From Arabidopsis thaliana (lineage: Eukaryota > Streptophyta > Magnoliopsida > Brassicales > Brassicaceae), in assembly GCF_000001735.4 (NCBI RefSeq), contig NC_003076.8, forward strand, positions 10,354,001 to 10,418,000: DNA of 64,000 nucleotides, in the 5' to 3' direction. Below are positions 46,567-57,930 of this stretch, in pieces. A program made the position numbers and the translations under genes. The notes beneath the pieces are model-generated. The model did not search any database. It saw only the letters and a program-made list of their open reading frames with translations, and was not told the origin of the DNA. Positions within the stretch are counted from its first letter, which is position 1, and each line of letters opens with the position of its first letter.

Positions 46567-46731
46567 AGATGGATTAATGGGGCGATGGTGGAGATTTGTT
46601 GTGTAATCATGCAACAATACGTGAACCAGAATGTTTGAGGAATCACACTAGTAGGCTTTGAATTGACAAGAAAACAAAAGACTACACGCTTTTAAAGAAA
46701 ATATGAAGGTTTATGAAAAATACTTGAATAA
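46567..46731. repeat. Host repeat, left flank of copia 2
   Basis: Matches 33066-33250 and continues on the far side of the copia element at 51874. It shows both the CACTA and the copia inserted into one older repeat. Confidence 0.65.
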
Positions 46732-46893
46732 TGTTATAAACAGAGAAAGAGATAGAAGAAATGAGTGTGTTATTCCATTGAGATAAAAGGTTCTTTATAT
46801 AGGAGTACAAGGAAAGGGTAAAACCCTAGAAACATCTAGATGATGGACTTAGATGATGGGCCTTATAATGGGCATCCATCTTTATTCATAACA
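46732..46893 (-). repeat. Copia 2 LTR, left
   Basis: 162 bp, the 3' LTR of the minus-strand element; the following CTCCCCC is the complement of the polypurine tract. Confidence 0.93.
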
Positions 46894-47019
46894 CTCCCCC
46901 TAATGACCATTATAGTATCATAACTCGTAAAGTATTTGAAATGCTGCCTCATTAAAAACCTTACCAGGAAAACCCAATGGGAAAAACCATGGTTAAGGGA
47001 AAAAGAGTGCAACATACAA

Positions 47020-47469
47020 TTACTCCCCCTTATGAGTATATTCGTCGAGATCTTTGAGACGGCGTAATCCGATACGATAGACTAACTTCTTGAAAGTAGC
47101 AGTAGGTAGCGCCTTGGTGAATAAGTCAGCCAGATTATCATTCGAACGGATCTGTAGAACTCGTACATCGCCGCTCTTTTGTAGATCGTGTGTGTAGAAG
47201 AATTTTGGTAGGATGTGCTTTGTTCTATCGCCTTTGATGTATCCGTCTTTGAGTTGTGCGATGCATGCTGCATTGTCTTCGTACATAATTGTTGGAGTCT
47301 TTTTCCCTGCATATATACCACAGTCTTCTTGTATATGGTAAACTATGGATCTTAGCCATACACACTTGCGGCTAGCTTCATGAATTGGTAAAATCTCTGC
47401 ATGATTAGAAGATGTGGCAGAGAATAAACAGTATTTGAGAATAAGTTTGCCAAATTTTCTCTTGAACAA
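47020..47469 (-). pseudogene. Copia 2 RNase H / C-terminal pol
   Basis: Open for 149 codons with the copia C-terminal signature: TSSNHAEILPIHEASRKCVW, YEDNAACIAQLK, IKGDRTKHILPKFF and DNLADLFTKALP, ending TGA or TAA near 47020. The catalytic Glu region and the His loop are kept. The part with the first RNase H Asp and all of the reverse transcriptase are lost upstream. It is the only preserved coding piece of the element. Confidence 0.88.
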
Positions 47470-47636
47470 ATTTCTGGATAAAGTACAACGCCATTCTTCT
47501 GCTCATGAATCTTTTAGATGATTCATCTTGACCATCTTATTTATTTCTCTAAATATCATTAGTGTATAATATTCATTTGGATGATTGATAGAATTTCTTA
47601 ATATTCATCAAGTGTATTATTTGCGTGTTCTTTAAT

Positions 47637-47745
47637 GTCTCGTTAAAAACCTTGTCATAGAAAAATCATGTGGGATAAAAACTATGATAAGGAAAAAGGG
47701 TACATCCACGCATATCATTCAATCTCCCCCTCGGAAACATCTTCT
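47637..47745. repeat. Internal copy of the element's 3' untranslated segment
   Basis: A diverged copy of 46946-47035: CTCGTTAAAAACCTTGTCAT, then GGAAAAAGGGTACATCC and CAATCTCCCCCTCGG. A further TCTCCCCCTTATG occurs at 48929. This points to an internal duplication or a second, older copia end inside the element. Confidence 0.65.
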
Positions 47746-50700
47746 TCAGGAGATGATTTTCAATCAAATACAATATCTCGTTGGAATTAATAACCATAAT
47801 CTTAATGATCAAAATTATATGGTTTTCATATAGACTTATAAATATCATTATCTAGTGATATTTTATCATACATTATTGCATCGTATTACTTATGATAACT
47901 CTGTAGGAGTTTTAATGATTTTCAAAACAAATATTAGTTTGATCAATATATTTTGACAAACTCAACATAAATATACATTTATATGATTATATGCCATGTT
48001 ACATATTTCTTTTTATTCGATCGAGTAGAGTTTTAGAGAACATAATTCTCATATAATTAATCCTTCAGAGATTATATCTTTCAAGAATTTCATATAAATG
48101 TCATATCCAGTGTTCCGTCTCTTATTGCCAGACTTTAGATACTTAAAAAAAATATTACATCCACCACAAGAGAATATATCTCTTCATAATACATTTCTTA
48201 TCTTTGTGAAAATCTCATTAATTTCACTATTCTTTCACATAAAGACTCATTTATTTTCCACTGGTTTTACACATCATGTGCATAGACTACTAGTCCAATT
48301 ATCTCTACTAGAGATTATAATTATATGTCTATTTCTTCTTTTCCATTTTTGGCTAATCATTACTTTGTGTACACTTTTCAATAGACTTTCTTTCATGATC
48401 CTCCTTTTTGTCCATAATATCAACTGCTCATAGCATGCAAATATATTACGACGTCGATTTGCTTTTGATTCCATTATATTTTGACATGACATAGCTAGCT
48501 AGATCTCTTCATTGTCAAGTACTTGAATGTTTCATTTGTCATGTTTATGTCTCTTTTAGAGATCATTCACTCTCTTCAAGAGATCATCAAAATATTTATT
48601 TCCTCAATTTGGTCATTTTTAATTTTGTGCTCCTTCACTTTTACGAGGATATTTATATTTGGAACCAAGGTCTATTACACTTCATGCGATCTTAAGACTC
48701 AATAGCAGTTTGAAATTGGTCCTTACAGGACATTCATTATATTCTGGAGCATTTAATTTACAACTAGTATAAGTGACTTCATCACTTTATTTGGGTCAGC
48801 AAATGCGTCTGGCAATTACAACGCTAAATTCTGTAATTGAATTATCTTTTGGACTCTTAATATACATTCTTTACTCCGAGGATCATTGATAATTCATTTC
48901 TATTTATCTTTTTCACCAGCTGTATACATTCTCCCCCTTATGTTGGAATAGCTGACTATATAATATGATAGTCTTCAAAACGAGCGGTATATAAATCCTT
49001 CTAGGATGGCTTAGTTATCATTCATATCCAACATGTATTCTTATCCTCCTTTGAGGATTCATCTCTGCGTGCTGTGGTGGAGCACTTTTCACATTCAAAG
49101 CTTTTAGATGAAAACTATTTGGTTTCTGACGCAAAACCAATAATAATGGGGAAAACTATTAATTATTCATTGGCTTGATGCGTATCGATGTTACTAAACC
49201 ATTTTGTGTATGAACATGAATTTCAAAATGTTAAACACTTTCCCAACGGATATCCAATAATGGTTATTATAAATAAACACTGAAATACTCTTGTACTTTA
49301 ATCAAGAAAGTAATCTCGCAAACTCTATGTTGCGGGTTTATAACAAAGATAAATATGACCTTCTTGTCGATGCAACAATCGATTCAATGCGTCCATTGAA
49401 TCGACGCATCTTTTACAACCATTAGGTATCTAAATGTCATATAGTGGGTGATCAACCCATAATTATCTCCTTGTATATACTTACGAATAGATAAAGTCCA
49501 AATTACTTACACTGGTAAAAATCACATTATCATATTGCTTTCTGAGCAAGTAACATTTGATAAATCATTAGGGAGAATCTTCTGGTTTTTCACCTAATGT
49601 CCACATAATTCTCAATACTTTCACATCATCATTAAACCAGGATGACCAATCCGGTTAAGCCAAATATACTCTTGAAACTTTTAATTCTTTTGAAACTTGT
49701 AGTTCTTTCAAAACTTCTAATTTACTTTTCATTGCTTATCAGTTACTCCCTTAATGAGATCTTATAATCAAAATTACTTCCATGTATTTTAATAATCAAT
49801 CATATGTTAATAAAACAATAACGAGATAATAATTAAAATTTTATATTCTAATATAAACGATATTAAATTTGACTAACTATGTAAGATCTTATATTCACTT
49901 CAGAATATGAGTATTACTTATCATAGATAACTCATATGTTTTCTTAGCCTTTGAAAAACACTCGATTTAAGTTTATAATAGTTCTCAAAATTTCTTTCAA
50001 AATATTGTGTCTACAAGACAACAATACTTGCGTAAAAGTTTAAGTGTCTGTTTTACCATCTCCGCATCAGAGATATTCTCTTAACAATGTGAGTTATATT
50101 CACAAAAAGACTTCAAGTCTTGAAGTTTTAGTAATAACTAATTATAACTTATTTTATCTAATAACACATTCGTATAAGAATTGCTTTATACAACTTTTAG
50201 ATTTTTAGTAGTCAAAGATTGAACATAATCTTCTGGATATGTCACTTATTATCCATGTGAGATTCATTACTTCTCCTCCTCGAAATGATGAAACTTCAAG
50301 TTCATCCATCTCGTATTGAATTCCACTCTAGAATCATAATGTATTTATATCTCATCATATTAACTTTGAGATTTGGAGAACTATACCGCATCGATGATTT
50401 TAATTTTGTATTCCCATAGAAAATAATGTATATGTTCTCCTAGAGTCTTTTAATAAGATTTTATACTACTTGATATACTAGATTATTTCATCGTTAGATT
50501 TTTTTTTTTTTTTTTTTTTTTTTCTCAACTTCTGGTGATAATTTAAGTTCTTAAAAAAAACTTTGACCATCAAAAATATGATATCTTCTTAAGATACATT
50601 AAACTAGTCATTCATGAAAATTTCTATAAGTGATTATACCTTTAAATTAAGTTATTTATCAATCAATTTATTTCATAAAATAATCAAGTATTATATACTA

Positions 50701-50862
50701 ATACAATTTTAATGCAATATTGTAAAACCAATCAGAATAAAACTATTTTGTGCAAAATCTGGATTTTACATATATCTTGACAAAACTTTTATTTAGGGTA
50801 ATATGAATTCGTGCAAGATTTGGGTAAAATGATTTCGTGCAAAATTAGGGCAAAACCATGAA

Positions 50863-50869
50863 CTATTTT

Positions 50870-50907
<38 letters not shown>

Positions 50908-51140
50908 TATATTTAGATACCACAAAGATTTAGAGAAAAAAATCTTATAAAAAGAAAAATTATCTTGCAACGTTTTTAGTAAAAATAATAATAACACAAT
51001 CAAATATATGGAAATCTTATAAAAAGATTTAGATAATAATAACACAAAGATTTAGATATATGGAATCTTATAAAAAAAAAAATTATCTTGCAACGTTTTT
51101 AGTAAAAATAATAATAACACAATCAAATATATGGAAATCA
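50863..51140. repeat. Poly(T) tract and tandem duplication in copia 2
   Basis: A T-run of about 33 bases at 50872-50904, then a unit of about 123 bases (with TTATCTTGCAACGTTTTTAG) at about 50941 and again at 51064. AAGCATGATTCTCTTCTTTA is also repeated at 51440 and 51516. Confidence 0.85.
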
Positions 51141-51711
51141 AATATTTAATATGGAAAAGTCAATATCTAAAAGTGATAAGATATGTATAACGTTTTAATC
51201 AAAGGAGTTAAATAAGGGATATCATATCAATCATAAATAGATTTTAGACAATATAATATTTATAAAATGATATTGAATATAGATGCAACTATTCAAAACT
51301 GGAATGCTAAAACATTATTACATGGTTGCATCACCCACCACCGGGCTATGAATAGTTACAAAATTAGTTATATAATTATAAAATTGGTAATTTATATATT
51401 CAATATTGTAATAGTAAATCACAAAAATTAACAATTAACAAGCATGATTCTCTTCTTTAACGATTTTCTTTGTAGAATCATTGAATCATGCGATAGTAAT
51501 TATAGAAACAAATGATAAGCATGATTCTCTTCTTTATTGAATCATTGAAAACATGCTTTTACCGATCTATACTATAATCATCGATTGGCTCATATTGTTT
51601 TGTTTCAATAATAGAAAATAAGTACTATGAACCATGAGTCGATAAGTAAACATGGTTCTTAAAAAAAATGTAAGAATCTCTATATCTACCTTTTAGAGCG
51701 TGTTGATAACG

Positions 51712-51873
51712 TGTTATAAACAGAGAAAGAGATAGAAGAAATGAGTGTGTTATTCCATTGAGATAAAGGGTTTTTTATATAGGAGTACAAGGAAAGGGTA
51801 AAACCCTAGAAACATCTAGATGATGGGCTTAGATGATGGACCTTATAATGGGCATCCATCTTTATTCATAACA
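51712..51873 (-). repeat. Copia 2 LTR, right
   Basis: 162 bp, the 5' LTR of the minus-strand element. The adjacent inner sequence (minus CGTTATCAACACGCTC) would be the primer site, but it is not the usual initiator-Met type. Confidence 0.93.
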
Positions 51874-51878
51874 AATAA

Positions 51879-52655
51879 TAACTTGTTGTTACAATTGGGG
51901 ATAAGCTTAAATTATAGAGAGGACTTACTCAAGGTTCTAAAATCATAAAATAAGAAACTAAATCAAAAATTTATATTAAAAACTAGTTTAGAGCGGCCCA
52001 CTGGTTGACAAAGGGTTAATTAATGCTTCTACTTCATGAGGTCTGAGTTTTGAGTCTCTAATACTACGACTTATTAATAAATTTACAGATTAATAGAGAC
52101 AAGTGTACATGAAATCTCAACTATGTATAATTAGAGCCGTTCGTCGTGTATCTACGTAGAGAGGTAAGTGACATTAAGGCGTGGATCGTTGAAGGTGTCC
52201 AAAACATAAAAAAATATTGTATGTTATGGATCTAATAAGGGTGGGAAAGAATTATCCGTGGTAGAATCGCCTAGGTAATAGTTCTCAGAATTTACAATTA
52301 ATAATAGATCCAGACGTTAAAAAAAAAAATCTAGACCAAGTTGAACACTTGATGAATATTATGAATGGTAAAAAGTAGAGGGTGACCAAGTTGTTTTCTA
52401 TTCATCCCCTCAATAATTTGGGTAAAGTTCAACCTCATAATACATATTTTGGGTAATTTGGATAGTTTCAAAAAAATTTGAAAAATTTCCAGAAACTTAA
52501 TAATTTTCAGAAATTTTTTAAAGTTTAAATACCAAAATAAATAATTCAAGTATTATATTTAACTTGTTTTTCTATCCGTTAAAACAAAATAAGTAACTCC
52601 AATGAATAATTATTTATACCAAAACATTTAGAAATATGAAATTTTGACAGATACA
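51879..52655. other. Host repeat continuation, then AT-rich spacer
   Basis: 51879-51970 continues the repeat cut by copia 2 (matches 33250-33330). The rest has no recognisable gene. Confidence 0.55.
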
Positions 52656-52659
52656 AGTT

Positions 52660-52951
52660 ATGTTGGAAAATCTACTTTCGTTGGACACACATTCCGGTTT
52701 AGCTCATTAAATGGTGGTTAACTTTCTTCAAAATTGTTTGAGCTTGGTTATAATAACTTGCTCATGAAGCTGCGTGAGTATTATCTCAATTCCGTAAGAT
52801 CTGTGACTCTCCATACAATTAGATGTATAAATATATTTTTTCCTAATTGTAAAGATCTGATATGTCCAGATCTTTTCTTTTTCAAATATATAGTCGTGTA
52901 TGTAGTGTTTCACAATTCAACACAGAAAAATTGTCTACCTCTGATATTTCA
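52660..52951 (+). repeat. Copia 3 5' LTR
   Basis: It ends CTGATATTTCA immediately before the primer site. It contains a TATA-like ATGTATAAATATA at about 52824. Confidence 0.75.
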
Positions 52952-53013
52952 TGGTATCAGAGCTTGAAGCTCTCTTGTAAAAACAAAAAGGGTCCTTTTC
53001 TTTTCTGATCAAC

Positions 53014-53920
53014 AATGGTGAAAAAAGAAAATCCAGGAAATCTGAACGACAACCCATCCGTGAACCTGACCTTTGCTGACAACTCTGGTGCCGTGAATTC
53101 CCATCCCTTGCTGAAAGGGAATAATTACGATGAGTAGGCATGGAGAATGAAGACATCACTATGCTCTCGAAAGAAATTCGGCTTCCTTGATGGGATGATT
53201 TAACAAATTGAAGATGGATCTCCGGATCTGGAAGACTGGTGGACCATTCAAGCACTTCTTGTGTCTTGGATAAAGATGACGATTAATTAAGCCCTCTGAT
53301 CAAATATCTCGCATAGAGATCTGGCTAAGGATTATTGGGATCATCTGAAGAAATGGTCCTTTATTATAAATGAGCCAAAGTTGCAGCAAATTAAAGCGTA
53401 GTTGGCTTGTTGCAAGCAAAGGGGTCTTGCGATTGAGAACTACTATGGCAAGTTGATGATAATTTGGGACAATATGGTAAGTTTTTGACCTCTACTTACA
53501 TGTAAGTGTGGAAAATGTGAATGTGATCTTGGAACTGTCCAAGAACAAAATCGTGAGAAAGACAAGGTTTATTAGTTCTTTTTTGGACTTGATGATACTT
53601 TGTTTTGAACTGTGCGATCTAGTCTCATCTCTCGCGTGCCGGTGCAGCCATTGGAAAAGGGTACAACATCGTAAGGAAAGAGGATGATTTGATTCGCAAT
53701 GGTGCTAACGTGGGTGATGAACAGCCTAAAGTGAGTGTTGGTGCTGTTCATATGCGTTCACGTTAGAACCAGTTTCAAATGCGAAGCGATGAAAAGGAGA
53801 TTGGAGTGATGTGTAAGCATTACAATCGATGTGGACATTCATCCGACAATTGCTATGGAAACCCAGAGTGGTAGGGCGAGAGATCTCGGAGTTGGTATAT
53901 AAAAGGTCGCTATCGTGAAG
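53014..53920 (+). pseudogene. Copia 3 gag
   Basis: It starts at an ATG near 53014 (MVKKENPGN) with LTFADNSGAVNSHPLLKGNN, typical of copia gag N-termini, then DYWDHLKKW and IENYYGKLMIIWDNM. A knuckle-like CKHYNRCGHSSDNCYGNPEW near 53810 retains Cys/His residues with one Cys displaced. At least six in-frame stops (for example a TAG right after NNYDE) prevent expression. Confidence 0.78.
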
Positions 53921-54119
53921 TAGCTAGCTCTAGTGGAAGAAGAGAACGTTGAAACACGACCTATGAAAATCGTGTTCATGTGTTAAATCAGGACACAATA
54001 GAGCAGGCATTTCATGTGGTGATGGACCAGAAACTATGATGGTGTGAGTGGTATCACGGACAATCAATGGCATTCCATCCATCATATTCTTCATCTTGGC
54101 AAGGAGTTCATAACGGACA

Positions 54120-55690
54120 AATTAGCGGGTAAGCCTAGTTTTTCCAATTGGATTATGGATACATGAGCATCTCATCATTTGAAAGAAAAATTAGATATAC
54201 TGACAAATGTGAGAGATATGGCTCCAGTTTCGATTATCTTGGCTGATGGTAGAGAAATAGTATTTGTTAAAGAAGGAATGGTTAAGCTTAGTTCGAAGTT
54301 AAAATTGAAATCAGTGTTTTTTTGTTAAAGAGTTTCAGTCTCATTTCATAATTGATGGATAAAAATCAATGTGTGTTGCAAATATCTGATTACTTTCTTG
54401 TGGTGCAGGACCACATTACGAGGTCTTTGATTGGAGCGGGAACAAGATAGTAGGAACATTTCACTTTCGCAGCATTAGTCACAACAAAAGAGGAGAATCA
54501 TTATGAGTTGTGGTATAGTTGGACGGGTCATCCTTCTACAAAAATTGTCGGGTTACTAGCTACAATTTTTGTTTGTTTCTTCTTCCAATTTGAATATGGC
54601 GTGTGATATCTTTCTCCGTGCCAACCAAACAAGATATTCTTTTCTTTTGAGTATGAATAAAATTTAACGAGTTTTTGAATTAATTCATTATGACTTATGG
54701 GGGCCTTATCGTACACCATTACATTCAGAGAAACATTAGTTTTTAACAATAGTGGATGATTACTTAGAGAGGGGTTTCATTATATCTGTTGACGGATAAG
54801 ACTGAAGCTCCTCATCATTTGAAGAATTTATTTGCTCTAATTGAGCATCAATTTGGAGCTAAAGTTGGAACAGTCAGAAGTGATAATGGATCTTAATTTA
54901 TGTGTTTAGCCACATTCTTTCAAGAGCAAGGAATTGCACATGAACGCTTGTGTCTATCGACGCCTGAGCAGAATGGACGAGTAGAAAGCAAGTACCGACA
55001 TATTCTCAATGTTGCAAGAGAATTGAGATTTCAAGCCAATCTTCCGATTGATTTTTAGGGTGAGTGTGTGCTCACTACCACTAATCTGATTAATCGAACT
55101 TCAAGTTCAGTGCTCAGCTACATCACTCTGTTTGAGCGCCTGCATAACAAACAACTCATATTTGATCATTTAAGATTTTTTTGGGAGCTTGTGTTATGCA
55201 CATCATCATAGACGGAATAGTGATAAGTTTGAATCAAGAAGTAGACGGTGTATATTTGCTGGTTATCTATATGGTCAAAAAGGTTGGCAATTATATAATT
55301 TAGAGACATTAAATTTCTTTGTGTCCAGAGATGTGGTCTTCTGCAACACTAAGTTTCCATTTCAGAAATATCCATCACTTAAACCTTCTGTCGTCGAAGA
55401 AGCAGAAAAAGAGTGGTGGTCTCCAATTTCAATTGGCCCATTCGAAGATAATGGGGACATCACTATTACAGGCCCGATACTTCATCAAGGCCCAACAAAT
55501 GTGGTTTCAGCCCAAGGAAAGATGCAGGCTATACAAGATCTCGCTTTGTCATCTCTTCCCTCCGATATTGGTCCGATCGTCCCTGAGCTTAATCAAAATT
55601 CAATTATAGAGGTTTTTCCTTCACCTTTGATTCCCTCAACCTCCACAGCGACGTGTCCGACTAATCGACCTACCGTGAAAATGAACTTCA
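54120..55690 (+). pseudogene. Copia 3 protease and integrase remnants
   Basis: NWIMDT followed by a stop where the G of D-T-G-A-S-H-H should be (about 54150), then the strand-transfer core: EAPHHLKNLFALIEHQFGAK, VRSDNGS (second Asp kept) and the Glu-bearing TPEQNGRVESKYRHIL. The first catalytic Asp region is damaged near 54750. The C-terminal part, 55189-55400, has RRCIFAGYLYGQKGW and VSRDVVF. Several stops and at least two frameshifts occur. Confidence 0.78.
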
Positions 55691-55934
55691 AAAGCTGTCG
55701 CACCGATAAATCATCCTCCGACTCGATAAAGAAAAAGAAAGAGAGAGGCTCATGTAACATTGCACGATTATGTGTTCAATTCCGCATAATTCCGCATTCA
55801 ACCTTGACATGTTGCTACGACTTCTCAACTAGCTGTTATCTTCATAAAACCTATTGGCAGGGATGGCTTCACATCGTTTCGAGTCAAGCTGGCATAAAAA
55901 ATTCTGTATGCTCCACCTAGAGGGGGTAGGGGGC

Positions 55935-56197
55935 ACACATTCTTGTTTAGCTGATTAGGTTGTGGTTATATCTCTTCAAGATGTTTGATCTCGGTTATAA
56001 TAACTTGCTCATGAAACTGCGAGAGTATTATCTCAATCCCTTGAGATTTGTGACTCTCCACAAGATTAGCTGTGTAAATATATTGTTTCCTAATTTGGAA
56101 GATCCGATATGTCAATATCTTTTCTCTTACGAGTATATCGTTGTGTATGTAGTGTTTCACAATTCAACACAGAAAATTCGCAACCTCTGATCTTTCA
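55935..56197 (+). repeat. Copia 3 3' LTR
   Basis: It ends CTGATCTTTCA at 56197 and matches the 5' LTR at about 80-85 per cent by eye; its first 30 or so bases are missing relative to the 5' copy. Confidence 0.75.
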
Positions 56198-56660
56198 TCT
56201 TCTCAAAATGCACAAGCCCAGATTTGTTATTGTAAATTTCTAATACAACTTTTGGTTTTTGTTAGTTTGTTATAACTACTATTTTGTCAACTCTTCCTAC
56301 GCTTTGTACTTTGAAGTAAGATAAATTTCATAGCAGAATCACAAAAGACATTTTACTTGCACAACCAAATTTAGATATTAAACAAATGAATCTTAGGTAA
56401 CGAAAAAAAACAAAGGTATGGAGCAAACAACAACTCAAGATAATACATAGAAACAAGGATAAGTCAAACACAGAGTAAAATTATTACAAAACCTAGATGG
56501 AGGTAAGACTTGAGAGTAATAATCATAAAAGTATAGTGAGAACGAAAAAAGGAAATTAAGAAGAGAAAAAATAAGTTAGTTTCTTGAACCATATCTGAAG
56601 ATATCATCGATGAAAAATTGCTGATTCGTTGCCTCGTCCTCACTCTAGTTTTTCAATCCA
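56198..56660. other. Spacer, probably 3' flank of the NLR relic
   Basis: No coding frame recognised. AT-rich. Confidence 0.5.
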
Positions 56661-57930
56661 AATTTACTTTGCAGCTATGTTCATGTAGTTTCCGTTAGCG
56701 CTTTGAGAATCCAATGGTAGTTTTCCTAGTTTTGGACACTTCTCTACATGATTTTTTCTCAGGTTTGGAAAAGGGAGAGGATTCCAGTAGACACTCATTA
56801 ATTCGTTCAACTCCTGAAAACCAAGATAGTTTAGTTTTTCAAAGGGTATAAATTTTTGATGATACACATTCATTAGGACAAGAACTTTCGCTTTCTTAAT
56901 TATTGTTTCTATCTGCGGAGACTTCACTACAAGTAGATGGGTGAGGTTTTGAGCAAAAACCAGCCATGTCAAAACCTTCAAACTCCTACATTCTCTTAAA
57001 GTCACAATAGAGAGATTATGGAAGCATGGAGTAGTGAGACTTTTAGGGAAGTCCAAACATGGATCACTTGGACGGTAACTGATACCCTTATTAAGTAGCA
57101 AAGATTCAAGCAAGTCCGACTAGGTTTGGCCTATAAGAAAGTCTAGACGTGGAGTAACTGAACTTACACCCTCTATGGTGTGTCATCTGCGTTTATCTCT
57201 ATCTCAGAGATATCAGAACTCTGGAACTCAAGACGATGAAGATCAGCCAAAACTACCAACATTAAAATCACAATATGTGCCAACATTTTATTGAGAGATA
57301 AAGCTTGAGTACAACTTGCCAACCTTTGAAATTCTTACAAGCTATTTAAACATTAACATTCATTAGTGTGATTGGTAAAAGGTTTAGATGCTCCAATGAT
57401 TCCAACACTTCCGCTAATTCAATATCATTAGGAACTCCTGAAGAAAAAATCTTCAAGACTTAGAGACTTAGTAGATTTAATATCCCACCAATACTTTGAA
57501 GTTTAGTGGTATAATCCTAATTCAAATAGATCAGTTTGCTTAACTTCTTTAAACTATCTGAAAAATAACGTATCCTTGTAAGTGATAAGCTAAGATACCG
57601 CAAAGAGACTAAACTCAAAAATTCATCTCGCTATGCGGTGCGACTTGCGTTCCAAGATAGATCCCATACCACAAGCATTGACCTATATGTAAAAAATTCT
57701 CCAGCGATGTGAACCAACTTGTTTTGTCGTAAGAATAAAGTTGTAAGTTGAGAATATTAGGAACCCTTTAATATTTTTGCAATCAGATTATTCATTATAA
57801 ACAACCTTCTCATGATTCCACAACTGTTAGTATCGATCTGGAAAGTGACATAACATTGACCATGTCTTCACAATAAATCCTTCTTTTTGCTTCCCAAAGC
57901 TAGAAGCTATCCAAGTGGTCATAACCTGAA

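Larger units (their letters stand above)
46732..51873 (-). mobile_element. Ty1/copia retrotransposon, 5142 bp, decayed
   Basis: Both LTRs are 162 bp (46732-46893 and 51712-51873), begin TGTTATAAACAG and end TTCATAACA in plus orientation, and differ at only a few positions. They are flanked by the perfect target duplication AATAA (46727-46731 and 51874-51878). A GGGGGAG purine tract (minus) lies beside the left LTR, so the element reads on the minus strand. Only RNase H is recognisable; the remaining 4 kb is AT-rich, full of stops and contains internal duplications. This contrast between nearly equal LTRs and wrecked coding sequence suggests a non-autonomous copy moved by another element. Confidence 0.92.
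52660..56197 (+). mobile_element. Ty1/copia element lacking reverse transcriptase
   Basis: Plus-strand element. The 5' LTR ends at 52951 and is followed directly by TGGTATCAGAGC (52952-52963), the initiator-Met primer site. The 3' LTR (about 55935-56197) is preceded by the purine tract AGAGGGGGTAGGGGG. The LTRs share TTATAATAACTTGCTCATGA and GTATGTAGTGTTTCACAATT. Gag, protease and integrase remnants follow in order, but the sequence passes from the integrase C-terminal region straight to the tract: reverse transcriptase and RNase H are deleted. Many stops make it dead. The exact 5' start is uncertain (TGTTGGAAAATC at 52660 or later). Confidence 0.85.
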
